A DNA stretch of 55,925 nucleotides from CAZEWZ01 sp964516765 (GCA_964516765.1 CAZEWZ010000011.1:1-55925), one strand, 5' to 3'. Shown: positions 38,068 to 47,489, counted from the first letter of the stretch. Notes: generated by a model from the letters alone, not told the origin. Numbers and translations are program-made.

Positions 38068-39965
38068 TTCTCTTTTTTTATTTTGACTAATTTTTGAAAT
38101 GCGGCTTTCTTCTTCTTTTTAACCACTTCTAATCCTAACTTGTGTTTCGTCCAATCCCAGTTTTGGGGAAGTATTAATTGGTCATTTAAATTTTGAATAT
38201 CAGCGATATGACCAGTGCTGTGAAGTATTATTTTTGAAATAGTTGTAGGCGCAAAATCAAGTTCAATTTTATAATATGGGTTAGTCCATGGCCAGTCGGG
38301 AAGAATTACAACTTGTTTTTCGACTATTTTTTCTCCTCGCATTAAAACAGTAGGGATATAAAACTTTTTAACTTCGCCATTTCTCAACATAACTTCTAAT
38401 TCCACTGGCATAGGCATTTCTGTTTTTTTAAGTACAATCTGGGTGTTCTCAGCTTTTCCTTCAATTTCATAAATTCCGTAGTCGATTGTTTTGGTGGTAT
38501 TCACGAAGTATTCGAAATACCAATCTAATTCAATGTCACTTTCTTTTTCTACAATTCGCTTAAAATCGTTCGCTTTTGGATGCTTATAAGCCCATTCGTT
38601 AAAATATCGTTTTAAAGATCTGTCAATCGCTTCCTGACCCACAATATGACTTAATTGGTCTAGTATAACCACTCCCTTTGCATAGGCAGCAGTTCCATAA
38701 GCCCAATTTGTGTTGAAGTGGTCTGCATGCGTGCAAAGAGCTTCTTCTAAATTGCTCTCTGCTATGCGATTATATCCTCTATAAGATCCTGCATGTAATT
38801 CAAAATCTTCTGGAAATAATTTTTTTTCGATTAGATTTGAAGCATATGATGTAAACCCCTCGTCCATCCATGCAAACAAGGCTTCGTTGGTTGCAAGAAG
38901 TCCCTGATACCAACTATGCATGGCTTCATGAACACATACTCCTACCAAGCTTTTAAGTTTTCTGTGTCCTGTAATAAGCGTAGCCATTGGGTATTCCATT
39001 CCTCCATCTCCACCCTGAATAATAGAGTAGTGGTCGTATGGATATTCGCCAAAATTTTTATTTGCATAGGCAAAAGTTTCTATTAAGTAGGGGCCTAGAT
39101 TTTCCCATTCCTTTGTCTTATCTCCTTTTTGGTAGAAGAGATGGAAGTCAGGTCCTCCCTGTTTATTCACTACGATATCGTGACTATAGTCTGGGTCAGC
39201 TGCCCAAACGAAGTCATGAACATTTTCGGCTTTAAAATTCCAAGTTAATTTTTTTGATGTGGTTTTTTCAATTTCCGCATATCCATGTCCAATTTCTTCT
39301 GGATTTTGAAGAGTTCCAGTTGCTGCAATTGTGTATTTTGCATCCATTTTAATGCGAACATCAAATGAACCCCAAATTCCATAGAATTCCCTTCCTACAT
39401 AAGGATTGGAGTGCCATCCATCTTTATCATATTCACACATTTTAGGGTACCATTGAGACATAGAATAATCTATTCCCTCTTTATTCATTCTCCCCGATCG
39501 TCTAATTTGCAATGGTACTTGAGTTTTGTAAGTCATATCAAAAACAGAAGTATCTCCGGGGAATATCGGTTCTGATAAATCTACTTTTAGGATTGTTTTT
39601 TCGTCTTCGAAGCTCAGTTCTTCCCCATTTTGAAGTATCTTCAGAATAGTTTGACTACCTATTTCATCTTTATTTAGTTTCGAAATCCGATCTCCAATAC
39701 GTCTGTCAGGATCCTGAATCGTTCTCGAACGTATGTCCATCATACTTCCTGGTTGAAAGGCATTAAAGTAAAGGTGGAAAAACACCTTGAATAGAGTGTC
39801 TGGAGAATGGTTTATAAAAGTGAGTATTTGCTTTCCATCAAATTGATGCTTCTCGGTGTCAAATTCCACATTTATTTCGTAATGAGCCTCTTGTTGCCAA
39901 TATGATTGGCATAGGACGATGTTTGAAGTAACGATACAAATAAGTGTGAATAAAAGCCTTTTCAT
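38064..39965 (-). CDS. M1-family metallopeptidase, secreted
   Basis: 633 residues with a signal peptide (cut near VLC-QSYW). Gluzincin zinc site HEAMH (His346, Glu347, His350) and Glu369, 18 residues after the motif in the usual HExxH-x18-E pattern. GGMEYPMAT replaces the classical G-A-M-E-N exopeptidase motif. Size and signal suit an exported aminopeptidase of the M1 group in the periplasm or outer membrane. No C-terminal sorting domain is seen. Confidence 0.9.
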   Translation of the reverse strand: MKRLLFTLICIVTSNIVLCQSYWQQEAHYEINVEFDTEKHQFDGKQILTFINHSPDTLFKVFFHLYFNAFQPGSMMDIRSRTIQDPDRRIGDRISKLNKDEIGSQTILKILQNGEELSFEDEKTILKVDLSEPIFPGDTSVFDMTYKTQVPLQIRRSGRMNKEGIDYSMSQWYPKMCEYDKDGWHSNPYVGREFYGIWGSFDVRIKMDAKYTIAATGTLQNPEEIGHGYAEIEKTTSKKLTWNFKAENVHDFVWAADPDYSHDIVVNKQGGPDFHLFYQKGDKTKEWENLGPYLIETFAYANKNFGEYPYDHYSIIQGGDGGMEYPMATLITGHRKLKSLVGVCVHEAMHSWYQGLLATNEALFAWMDEGFTSYASNLIEKKLFPEDFELHAGSYRGYNRIAESNLEEALCTHADHFNTNWAYGTAAYAKGVVILDQLSHIVGQEAIDRSLKRYFNEWAYKHPKANDFKRIVEKESDIELDWYFEYFVNTTKTIDYGIYEIEGKAENTQIVLKKTEMPMPVELEVMLRNGEVKKFYIPTVLMRGEKIVEKQVVILPDWPWTNPYYKIELDFAPTTISKIILHSTGHIADIQNLNDQLILPQNWDWTKHKLGLEVVKKKKKAAFQKLVKIKKEN

Positions 39966-39984
39966 TCGAGTTGGTTTTAAATAA

Positions 39985-40013
39985 TTTGAATGTAAATTTA
40001 CAAACTAAATTTG
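39985..40013 (+). promoter_or_regulatory. Candidate promoter of the HTH regulator (TTTG, 17 bp, TAAATTTG)
   Basis: TTTG at 39985-39988 and TAAATTTG at 40006-40013 are separated by 17 bp, close to the Bacteroidota consensus. The ATG at 40026 is 12 bp downstream. The alternative TTG start at 40011 would lie inside the box, so it is rejected. Confidence 0.65.
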
Positions 40014-40025
40014 TCTTGTAACCCT

Positions 40026-40919
40026 ATGGCTGAACAAAGAAAAATTTTGCGTATATTTAAGTTGATTAGTCTTCTCAAAGGACTGAGAAGAAGAACACCT
40101 TCTGAGCTTTCGGAGATTCTTGAAGTATCTAAACGAACGGTATACCGTTATTTTATTCTTTTGGAAGAATTGGGTTTTGTTGTAGATATCGATTTTGATA
40201 ATTGTTATTTTATCCCTGTAGAAGAAGGGGAGGAGTATTCTTTTGCTTTTAATGCGGAGGAATCTCTTCTTATTAGGCAGTCTATAAAAAGTCTATCATC
40301 CTCTCATAATCTTTCCGATACTATTCTAAAAAAGTTGCACATGATGAGTGAACAAGCTCAGATTGGAGAGAACGTCTTAAATGCAAGTAACGGTTTGAAA
40401 ATAGAAAAGTTGTCTTCTGCAATTCGGGAAAATATCCAAGTAAAACTATTGAATTATTCCTCTTTAAATTCAAATTCTGATTCTACTCGTTTGTTTGAGC
40501 CTATTACTTTTACTGCTAATTATACAGGGGTTATTGGTGTAGATGTAGCAAATGCTCCTGCAGAGTCTCGTATTTTCAATATTGATCGAATTGGACAAGT
40601 AGAAAGCCTTCAGAGTCATATTAAGTGGGCTTCTAAAATTCAAGTACAAGAGATTGATTCTTTTGGCTTCAAGGGAGATAAATTATTTAATGTTTCTCTC
40701 CAATTAAATCGAAAGGCATATTCACAAATGGTTCAGTTTTATCCCCAAACAAGACCACTAATTAAAGGAAAGACAAATGCCTATGTTTTCTCAGGGAAAG
40801 TTTATTTTTCGGAACATCTTCTGCGTTTTTTATTGGCCTTTCCCGATGGAGTTCAGGTGATAAGTCCAGTTGATCTTTCTTCAGCGCTGGAAAGCTTTAA
40901 GCAGTCTTTTTCCGCATAA
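40026..40919 (+). CDS. HTH transcriptional regulator, YafY/WYL-like
   Basis: 297 residues from the ATG at 40026. An N-terminal winged helix of the DeoR/HTH_11 type (RKILRIFKLISLLKGLRRRT, then LSEILEVSKRTVYRYFILLE). The remainder has the layout of WYL-domain regulators but a degenerate WYL core, in place of which I see FEPITFTANYTGVIG. It is divergent from the M1 peptidase gene. The signal it senses is unknown. Confidence 0.75.
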   Translation: MAEQRKILRIFKLISLLKGLRRRTPSELSEILEVSKRTVYRYFILLEELGFVVDIDFDNCYFIPVEEGEEYSFAFNAEESLLIRQSIKSLSSSHNLSDTILKKLHMMSEQAQIGENVLNASNGLKIEKLSSAIRENIQVKLLNYSSLNSNSDSTRLFEPITFTANYTGVIGVDVANAPAESRIFNIDRIGQVESLQSHIKWASKIQVQEIDSFGFKGDKLFNVSLQLNRKAYSQMVQFYPQTRPLIKGKTNAYVFSGKVYFSEHLLRFLLAFPDGVQVISPVDLSSALESFKQSFSA

Positions 40920-40929
40920 CATCTATTTT

Positions 40930-41600
40930 TTCTAGGCTCTTGTAGGTCTTTATAGTAGTTAATAATAAAGTATTTTCCTTGAATTTCGTCTGTATAAAAT
41001 TCACAGTTAATTACTTTTTATTTCGTATTCCACACATTCTAATCGTGATGAAAAGACATGGTTTGTCTCTCTAATTGGTTAACCAATAGCAGCTCCACAT
41101 ATTTTTAACTCACCTTGTTCTCTGATTAAACCAAATGTGATAGAGAACAATAGATTCTTTGGAGTTTTAGATCATCTCTTCATTTCCTCTGAATATGGAC
41201 TAATCTAGTAAACTTTTGAGTAAATTTAGAAAAGTTTGGATTTAACAATAGATTGATGCGGCCATATTCATCATGAACGATATCCGGTTCTTTTAGTTGG
41301 TCAATTTGATTTTTAGAACCCAGGAAGATCGACGAACAAAAGTTATTCTCAGCGAGAAAATATTTTTTTTACAGGAATCATACCATTTATCACATAAATT
41401 TACACAATGTATGATTTTTGAACAATGCGATGATTTCTTTGAAATTAGGAATGATGTTTTATTTAATCATAGTTGCAATGTATTCATGAATATATTATAT
41501 GATTCACTTACTCTTTGTTTCAGGCCTTCTCACAAGCGGTTCAATTGTAGATACCATACTTGATTTTCTTCGCGGTATTTATTGTGTTTTATTTCATGTC
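40930..41600 (-). pseudogene. Possible decayed minus-strand gene in an 850-bp gene-poor stretch
   Basis: 40920-41768 holds no convincing intact gene. On the minus strand three protein-like pieces lie end to end. The first is a 58-codon open piece (41355-41180) including NNFCSSIFLGSKNQIDQL and DEYGRINLLLNPNFSKF. The second, in a shifted frame below 41200, includes SKTPKNLLFSITFGLIREQG and PIRETNHVFSSRLECVEYEI. The third returns to the first frame near 41020 (VINCEFYTDEIQGKYFIINY). Stops and two shifts break it. Upstream in the first frame, between about 41590 and 41400, comes IIPNFKEIIALFKNHTLC with several stops. I do not recognise the family; chance open frames in AT-rich DNA remain possible. 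Confidence 0.35.
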
Positions 41601-41733
41601 AGTCATAGTCAGAACAAAAACTTATTTTCAATAATAAAAAATATGTATCGTCTGTTAAGTAGTTTTTTACCTTGAGCTTTAATAGCGAATAAACCTTTTA
41701 CGATAATCCGTGATGTTTTTTACAGTACTAATT

Positions 41734-41789
41734 AAATATATAATTTTCTTTCTAAAATAAAATATATAATGTCACAAGTTGTCACAAGC
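41734..41789 (+). repeat. Short direct repeats in front of an orphan ORF
   Basis: AAATATATAAT occurs at 41734-41744 and again at 41760-41770. Immediately after, GTCACAAG is present twice at 41771-41778 and 41781-41788, a tandem 10-bp unit. They cover the first codons of the ORF at 41769. They may be replication slippage or a binding array; nothing more can be said. Confidence 0.5.
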
Positions 41790-42218
41790 TCTGCGTTTAT
41801 TTGCATTAAGAACTTTAAAGATAAAATGATGATTAAAACATACGCATTAAGACAAAGTACACAGCAGTTCAGACCATTTGGATTAGATATTTTGAAAAAA
41901 GACGACCATTTGGGTGTAAGAAATAGTCATTTGCTTGAAAATATTGTTGACGGGTTGGGTGAAAGTTCATATTATTTTCAAACCAGGAATTTTGGAAATA
42001 TTTATTTGTCCTTAGTTTGTAAATTAGTTGTTTCTGATCAAACATGGAATACTTTCATGGGTTCGTTCATCAAAGATAATGACATTGATAATTTTGTGAA
42101 AAGAATGATTTCTTCACAAGAAGATCCTGATATTTTGGGTCTCATTGGAAATAATCTACCTCAATTTCCAGAAATAATCGGGCTTATAGTGATGGGAGAG
42201 GCCATTTACAAGTCTTAG
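41769..42218 (+). CDS. Hypothetical protein, 149 residues
   Basis: I do not recognise this protein. Codon use looks protein-like from about the internal ATGs at 41826 and 41829 (MIKTYALRQSTQQFRPFG) onward, while the first 19 residues fall in the tandem repeat, so the true start is probably one of these ATGs. It is hydrophilic, about 130 residues, with no signal peptide and no membrane segment; the C-terminal third is mixed helix. It lies next to the decayed region and 46 bp from the convergent S9 peptidase. Possibly accessory DNA. Confidence 0.5.
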   Translation: MSQVVTSSAFICIKNFKDKMMIKTYALRQSTQQFRPFGLDILKKDDHLGVRNSHLLENIVDGLGESSYYFQTRNFGNIYLSLVCKLVVSDQTWNTFMGSFIKDNDIDNFVKRMISSQEDPDILGLIGNNLPQFPEIIGLIVMGEAIYKS

Positions 42219-42264
42219 AAACGATTCAAGTCAATAAAGAGTTGTCTATTGTTTTATGTCCTCA

Positions 42265-44385
42265 TTAATGGTTGTTATCAACAATATAATCGATAACCTT
42301 TCGCATCAAATGAATTCGATCTTTTCCACGAACATTATGAGGGTGTCCTGGATAGGGGAAATAATCCATTTGAATTCCAGCAGAAACACATTCTTCAACA
42401 AAGGCTAATGAATGTTGCCAGACGACAACATCATCTAGAGTCCCGTGAATTAGGAGTAAGTCATCTTTAAGGTTTTTTGCTTTATTTAAAAGATTTGCAT
42501 TTTTGTAGCCTTCAGGATTGGATTCAGGAGTATCCATGAATCGTTCTGTGTACATAACCTCATAAAACTTCCAATCAATTACCGGGCCCCCAGCAACTCC
42601 ACAAGTAAATACATCAGGATATGAACATAAAAGATTTGTGGTCATAAATCCGCCGTAGCTCCAACCATGAACTGCTATTTTATTTGGGTCAATATACTTT
42701 AAAGATTTCAGATGATTTACACCAAGTAATTGATCTTGCATTTCAATTTGTCCAAGATTTCTAAAGATTGCTTGTTCAAATTCTTGTCCTCTATTTTCAG
42801 AACCCCGGCCATCTATGGTGAATACAATGTAATCATGTTCATTTACCATATAGTGCATCCACAATGATGCTGAGGCTAGATTACTATTGTAAATAAGTTG
42901 CACTCCAGGACCATTGTATACATAGATTAAGCAAGGGTATTTTTTGTTGGGATCAAAATTGTTTGGCTTAATCATTCTGCAATTTAATAGTATTTTGTCT
43001 TTGGTTTTGATCGAAAATAATTCAGTTTTTCCCAGAAGTGTATTTTTAAAAGGATCTTTAGATTGAAGTATATTTTTAATTTTACCCCCAGAGCTATCGA
43101 TAAGGTCAATGGATCCAGAATTATTTAGGCTGTTGTATGAATCAAGGATTAAGTTTCCACCTTGGTTTGCTTGAGGTCGATGAATTCCTTCTTTTCTTGA
43201 AATCATCACAGATCTAGAGGTATTCAAGTGGCTCTTAAATATTTGAGTTTCAAGTCCATTTTTACTTGTTCCAGTAAAAATAATTTCATTGCCATTGAAA
43301 GCTAGAAATTCTTTTACAACCCATTTGCCTTTGGATACTTGATTGAGTAAATCACCTTGAATATTATAGCGATAAAAATGATCAAATCCGTCTCGTTCAG
43401 ATCTCCAAAGAAATTCTCCGGCCCGGTCTTTTATGAATAACATTGGATGCAAGGGTTGTACATAATTTGCATCTGTTTCTTCAAATAAGGTATGTATGAA
43501 AGCCCCCGTTTTCACATCGTATTGATTCAGTTTCATTTGGTTTTGATCTCTATTTAGTAGTGCGATATAAATAAATTTATCTTCGGGACCCCAAGAAATA
43601 TTAGTGAGATATTGTTCTTTAGGTTCACTTGTCTGAACAAAAATAGTTTCTTCAGTCTTTATGTTATAGATTTCAAGTGTTACGTGGTGGCTATTCATTC
43701 CAGCCATTGGATACTTGATGATATTTGCTTCTGCAATGCGACCACTCGTATTGACAATAGGGTAATCGGTTACCATCGACTCATCTTTTCTATAATAGGC
43801 AATATAGTTTCCCGAGTTCGACCAAAAAGTTCCTTTTGAAATTCCAAATTCGTAGCGATGTACTGCCTGACCATAGACTATATCTAGATTTGATTCTGAG
43901 GTAATATGATGGGTTTTTCCATTGGAATCTTTAATAAATAAATTATTTTCTATGGTGTGAGCAAGGGCCATTGCTTTATCTGAAAATTCAAAATTTTGTC
44001 CAGATTCAGGATAACTTCCCCATTCAGTTAAACTACTTTTTTTACTGTCATATATATATATTGTCTTGTTGTGAGTGAATCTAAAATCAGATTCATTTAA
44101 CCACTTTACCAGAGGGAATACACTTAAACTGTCTTTGGTTAATAATTTATTTATTTTTGATAAATGAATATTTTTCACTATTCCTTTCTGGTTTTCAATT
44201 AAGAGTGAGTTTTCTTTGGTGTAGCAAAATGAATTGCTACCAGGAATCCACTGAAGATTATTCAGTCTTTCAGGGGCGAATTCATCCCATCTTCCCATGA
44301 TTGCCTGATCAAGTGTCAGTGTTTCTTTTTGAGCGAATGCTTGCATGCATAGGTTAAGTGTAATTATATAAAGCGCATTTTTCAT
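42265..44385 (-). CDS. S9-family prolyl oligopeptidase / dipeptidyl peptidase IV-like
   Basis: 706 residues with a signal peptide (near AFA-QKE). The first two-thirds form a DPP-IV-type beta-propeller. The C-terminal alpha/beta hydrolase domain has Ser576 in HGWSYGGFMT, the Asp in LIHGTLDDVV and the His in YPGHPHNVRG. Such enzymes release X-Pro dipeptides from the N-termini of peptides in the periplasm. The Glu pair of the DPP-IV substrate pocket is likely in the IAYYRKDES region but I cannot verify it. Monocistronic, divergent from porQ. Confidence 0.9.
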   Translation of the reverse strand: MKNALYIITLNLCMQAFAQKETLTLDQAIMGRWDEFAPERLNNLQWIPGSNSFCYTKENSLLIENQKGIVKNIHLSKINKLLTKDSLSVFPLVKWLNESDFRFTHNKTIYIYDSKKSSLTEWGSYPESGQNFEFSDKAMALAHTIENNLFIKDSNGKTHHITSESNLDIVYGQAVHRYEFGISKGTFWSNSGNYIAYYRKDESMVTDYPIVNTSGRIAEANIIKYPMAGMNSHHVTLEIYNIKTEETIFVQTSEPKEQYLTNISWGPEDKFIYIALLNRDQNQMKLNQYDVKTGAFIHTLFEETDANYVQPLHPMLFIKDRAGEFLWRSERDGFDHFYRYNIQGDLLNQVSKGKWVVKEFLAFNGNEIIFTGTSKNGLETQIFKSHLNTSRSVMISRKEGIHRPQANQGGNLILDSYNSLNNSGSIDLIDSSGGKIKNILQSKDPFKNTLLGKTELFSIKTKDKILLNCRMIKPNNFDPNKKYPCLIYVYNGPGVQLIYNSNLASASLWMHYMVNEHDYIVFTIDGRGSENRGQEFEQAIFRNLGQIEMQDQLLGVNHLKSLKYIDPNKIAVHGWSYGGFMTTNLLCSYPDVFTCGVAGGPVIDWKFYEVMYTERFMDTPESNPEGYKNANLLNKAKNLKDDLLLIHGTLDDVVVWQHSLAFVEECVSAGIQMDYFPYPGHPHNVRGKDRIHLMRKVIDYIVDNNH

Positions 44386-44409
44386 GGGGTTAATTTTTTA
44401 TATTTTTCA

Positions 44410-44417
44410 CAAATTTA
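44410..44417 (-). promoter_or_regulatory. Candidate -7 box of the S9 peptidase gene (TAAATTTG)
   Basis: Read on the minus strand the site is TAAATTTG, 24 bp before the ATG at 44385. No clear TTG is found at the usual spacing. Confidence 0.45.
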
Positions 44418-44471
44418 AACGCTTTTTTCGAAATACTAAAAACTTTGAGACATCGTTAATTAATAGAATTG

Positions 44472-44479
44472 TATTTTTG
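44472..44479 (+). promoter_or_regulatory. Candidate -7 box of porQ (TATTTTTG)
   Basis: TATTTTTG matches TAnnTTTG and is followed by TTTT and the porQ ATG at 44484. The 4-bp distance implies a leaderless porQ mRNA. A TTTG lies at 44444-44447, 24 bp upstream. Confidence 0.5.
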
Positions 44480-44483
44480 TTTT

Positions 44484-45500
44484 ATGAAATTACTCAGATT
44501 CTTTTGTGTAATAGTGTTTTCCTATTCGTCCCTTTTTGCGCAAATAGGGGGTGATAATACTTATGAATTTTTAAATTTAATTAGCTCTTCTCGGATATCA
44601 GCTTTAGGGAATGCGCTTATAAATGTAGTGGATGACGATATTAATTTGGCTCAGCAACTTCCTTCTTTGAATAATAAGGGAATGAATCACCAATTTTCAA
44701 TTAATTACACTAATTATTATGCAGGAGTCAATTTTGGGTCCTTGTTATATGGATTGCCTTCCTCAAAATTTGAAAATATTACTATTGGACTTAAATATTT
44801 GAATTACGGTGATTTTACGCGTACCGACGAGTTTGGTTTTGTGTTAGGAGATTTTACTGCAGGTGAGTATGCTTTTTATCTTTCTGGCCTTGTCTTAAAA
44901 GGCAAATCATTAAGGTTAGGATCTACGCTGAAAGCGGTCTATTCGAATTTAGATGCATATAATTCTTTTGGCTTTTTAGCTGATTTATCTGCTACATACG
45001 AATTGAAAAAGAATCGAATGCTTGCTTCTATATTAGTAAAGAATGCAGGATTTCAGTTAAAATCATACGATCAGGTTTACGAACCAATGCCATTCGAAGT
45101 AATTTTTGGACTTTCGTCGAAGCTAGAGTATGCACCCTTGAGATGGTCTATTTCTTGGGCTCATCTTGAGAAATGGGATTTAACTTATGTTCCAAACCAA
45201 AGTAATTCTATAGAGTCGCTTACAAATGAAGAAATTGACTTAGCTCCCACATTTAGAGAGAAACTATTATCACACATACATTTAGGGGGTGAGTTCTTGT
45301 TTACAAAAAACTTTCATCTAAGGGCAGGGTATAATTTTAGGCGTCGCCAAGAGATGGCCCTAGACTTATTCAAACATAATATTGGGGTTTCTTGGGGCTT
45401 TGGTATGAAAATTAAAAAATTCCATTTCAATTACGCCCGAGCTGCGTATCATGCCGCGGGTCCGATGCACACTTTTTCAATCACTACTAACTTGAAATAA
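44484..45500 (+). CDS. porQ: Type IX secretion protein PorQ
   Basis: 338 residues from the ATG at 44484 (the TTG at 44469 would place the first codons in the promoter box). Signal peptide ends at LFA-QIGG. The mature protein starts with GGDNTYEFLNLISSSRISALG, the hallmark of PorQ. The rest is a PorV-like beta-barrel. PorQ links the attachment complex (PorU-PorV-PorZ) at the outer membrane. cmk follows 8 bp downstream, an adjacency seen in other Bacteroidota. Confidence 0.9.
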   Translation: MKLLRFFCVIVFSYSSLFAQIGGDNTYEFLNLISSSRISALGNALINVVDDDINLAQQLPSLNNKGMNHQFSINYTNYYAGVNFGSLLYGLPSSKFENITIGLKYLNYGDFTRTDEFGFVLGDFTAGEYAFYLSGLVLKGKSLRLGSTLKAVYSNLDAYNSFGFLADLSATYELKKNRMLASILVKNAGFQLKSYDQVYEPMPFEVIFGLSSKLEYAPLRWSISWAHLEKWDLTYVPNQSNSIESLTNEEIDLAPTFREKLLSHIHLGGEFLFTKNFHLRAGYNFRRRQEMALDLFKHNIGVSWGFGMKIKKFHFNYARAAYHAAGPMHTFSITTNLK

Positions 45501-45508
45501 TTTTGAAT

Positions 45509-46195
45509 ATGAGCGGTATCATTATTGCTATTGATGGTTATTCTTCCACTGGAAAAAGTAGTCTAGCTAAGGCCTTGTCGAAAGCATTATGTTACACCTA
45601 CATTGATACAGGAGCAATGTACCGCGCAGTATCTCTCTATGCTCTCAATCATAATTTTATACATACTGATGGTCTTAAAGTAGATTCCCTAGTCTCTAAT
45701 TTGGTAAATATCCAATTATCTTTCGTTCAGGTTTCCCCTTCGACTTATGAGATTTGTTTGAATGGAAGGAATGTAGAGTCTGAAATCAGAGGGATGGAAG
45801 TTTCTAAATGTGTCAGTGTTGTTAGCGCTGTTCCCGAAGTCAGACAGTTACTTGTTGCTCAACAGCGCATTATGGGCATTAATAAATCATTGGTAATGGA
45901 CGGAAGAGATATTGGTTCTGTGGTGTTTCCAGAGGCCGAATTGAAGTTGTTTATGACAGCGTCAGAAGAGGTGAGAGCAAGTCGACGCTATTCTGAACTT
46001 AAGGAACAATCTTGTGTTAGTTTAAATGAAATTAAAGCCAACTTAAAAGATAGAGATTTTAGAGATATGAACCGTGAGACAGCCCCCTTGATTCAAGTTA
46101 GTGATGCTATCCTTGTTGACAATACAAATTTAAGTCAACATCAGCAGTTAGAGATGGTTTTAAAGATGGTTGATAAGATTATTCATCCGTCTTAA
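45509..46195 (+). CDS. cmk: Cytidylate kinase
   Basis: 228 residues from the ATG at 45509. Phosphorylates CMP and dCMP. P-loop GYSSTGKSS (about 10-18), IDTGAMYRAV for the nucleotide pocket, VMDGRDIGSVVFP for phosphate transfer and the C-terminal RDFRDMNRETAPL. The end overlaps the convergent redoxin gene by 17 bp. Confidence 0.95.
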   Translation: MSGIIIAIDGYSSTGKSSLAKALSKALCYTYIDTGAMYRAVSLYALNHNFIHTDGLKVDSLVSNLVNIQLSFVQVSPSTYEICLNGRNVESEIRGMEVSKCVSVVSAVPEVRQLLVAQQRIMGINKSLVMDGRDIGSVVFPEAELKLFMTASEEVRASRRYSELKEQSCVSLNEIKANLKDRDFRDMNRETAPLIQVSDAILVDNTNLSQHQQLEMVLKMVDKIIHPS

Positions 46196-47489
46196 AATAT
46201 TTTCTGGAATAATAATTCCCATTTTCATATAATTTCTTCTCAATATATGAGCTTCCGGGCTTGGGTAGTTTTATTTGTTGGCCTTGAAGATTGTAATAAA
46301 TGATTGATTGAATCTTGTTGTCAATTATTATGTTCTCTGTGATGTTTAAAACTTCTTCAGGTTCAATATAAAATGAATGTTTTTTCTGTTTAAAAGCACT
46401 ATTTTCATAAAACAATGTATCTTGATTGTCCCTCAAAAGATAGTATCCTGATCCAAATGAACAACACATCCCATCCTCATGTTCATCATCTATTGTAAAT
46501 GTATAGCAGGTGTTTTGATTAAGTAAAATATTGATTTCAATCAATTCAAAAGGGGAGTAATCTAATCCGCTTCCGCTGGCAACAATAATATCAAGCTCAT
46601 TTGTTAGGGACCAACTAATGTCGTTCGGATAGTTATCATTTTTAATTTCGATATTAATTTGTTGGGAGTTAGTGTTTGTTTGATCGCTAATATCTACAAA
46701 ATAACTGTTATTGATAAAATTTGTATCATAGGGGCTGAAGGCTTCAAAGTAAATAAAATCGCTATTGATTCCCGTACTTTCAAAATGAATTGGAAAAGTA
46801 GATTCGTTTGTTGTCGCTCCAGTAGGAAGAATTCCATCCCAGAAAATATTACTGTGTAAAATAGAATCAATAAATACTGAAATGATAATTTCAGACACAT
46901 AATTAGACCCTACATTTCCAATGTTAACATTGCTATATATATCTCCTTGGCAGTGAATGATTTCGGGTTCAAATAATTTGATGTCAGTATAATTGTTTCC
47001 GTAATTACACTCATTCAGAAGAAGTTCCCATTCCATCAAAGTATCTGGATTATCAATCCAATTAAATATGGTCATACTTCGGTCAGGACAAATCATTATG
47101 TAGTTGGGATATTCAGAAACAAATGGAGAATAATTTAAAGGAATGCTGTTTAAATTAATAACTGGATTAAGAATATTCCAATTATCTACTGCTTCAGAAA
47201 CAAAATTATCAGTATTATTATAAACTTCAATAGATAAAATTTCCAATTGGTCGGTCCCTTCAGGTCCAAAATTATTCCACAAGTTTTCCATATATCCAGA
47301 TCCCTCTTCACATGGAGAACAGTTTACTATGAAAAAATCTAATAGAACTGATTTCCCTTCCTCTAGGTAGGAGTATAAGTTATGATACTCTCCATTCATG
47401 TCAGTTACAATTAAATTCGGGGCCACATTATTTTGAGCTTTTAAAAATGTAGGAAATAGAAAAAATACAATGTATAAAAGTTGTTTCAT
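46179..47489 (-). CDS. Secreted redoxin-like protein with possible C-terminal sorting segment
   Basis: 436 residues. Signal peptide ends near LKA-QNN. The first 150 residues form a TlpA/redoxin-type fold with CSPC (Cys57-Cys60) in the active-site position. The middle (about 160-370) is beta-rich with DDEHEDGMCCSFGSG, a motif seen in secreted Bacteroidota proteins. The last 60 residues (IIYYNLQGQQIKLPKPGSSY and on) look like a type IX sorting segment. Inference: a cargo exported by the secretion system encoded here. No protein partner is adjacent. Confidence 0.72.
   Translation of the reverse strand: MKQLLYIVFFLFPTFLKAQNNVAPNLIVTDMNGEYHNLYSYLEEGKSVLLDFFIVNCSPCEEGSGYMENLWNNFGPEGTDQLEILSIEVYNNTDNFVSEAVDNWNILNPVINLNSIPLNYSPFVSEYPNYIMICPDRSMTIFNWIDNPDTLMEWELLLNECNYGNNYTDIKLFEPEIIHCQGDIYSNVNIGNVGSNYVSEIIISVFIDSILHSNIFWDGILPTGATTNESTFPIHFESTGINSDFIYFEAFSPYDTNFINNSYFVDISDQTNTNSQQINIEIKNDNYPNDISWSLTNELDIIVASGSGLDYSPFELIEINILLNQNTCYTFTIDDEHEDGMCCSFGSGYYLLRDNQDTLFYENSAFKQKKHSFYIEPEEVLNITENIIIDNKIQSIIYYNLQGQQIKLPKPGSSYIEKKLYENGNYYSRKYFKTDE

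Noticed and set aside
41297..41563. Plus-strand ORF of 88 codons
   Set aside because: Composition is unlike a protein (many Cys, His, Phe) and it overlaps the minus-strand relic, so it is most likely a shadow frame.
36718..41600. C-to-T mutation signature shared by all broken genes
   Set aside because: Every stop codon can be derived from CAA, CAG or CGA by C-to-T, so the pattern has no weight by itself, except for the two trmH positions where Gln is expected from the family.
40920..42260. Insertion sequence or transposase remnant
   Set aside because: No terminal inverted repeats, target duplication or DDE motif could be found in either strand.
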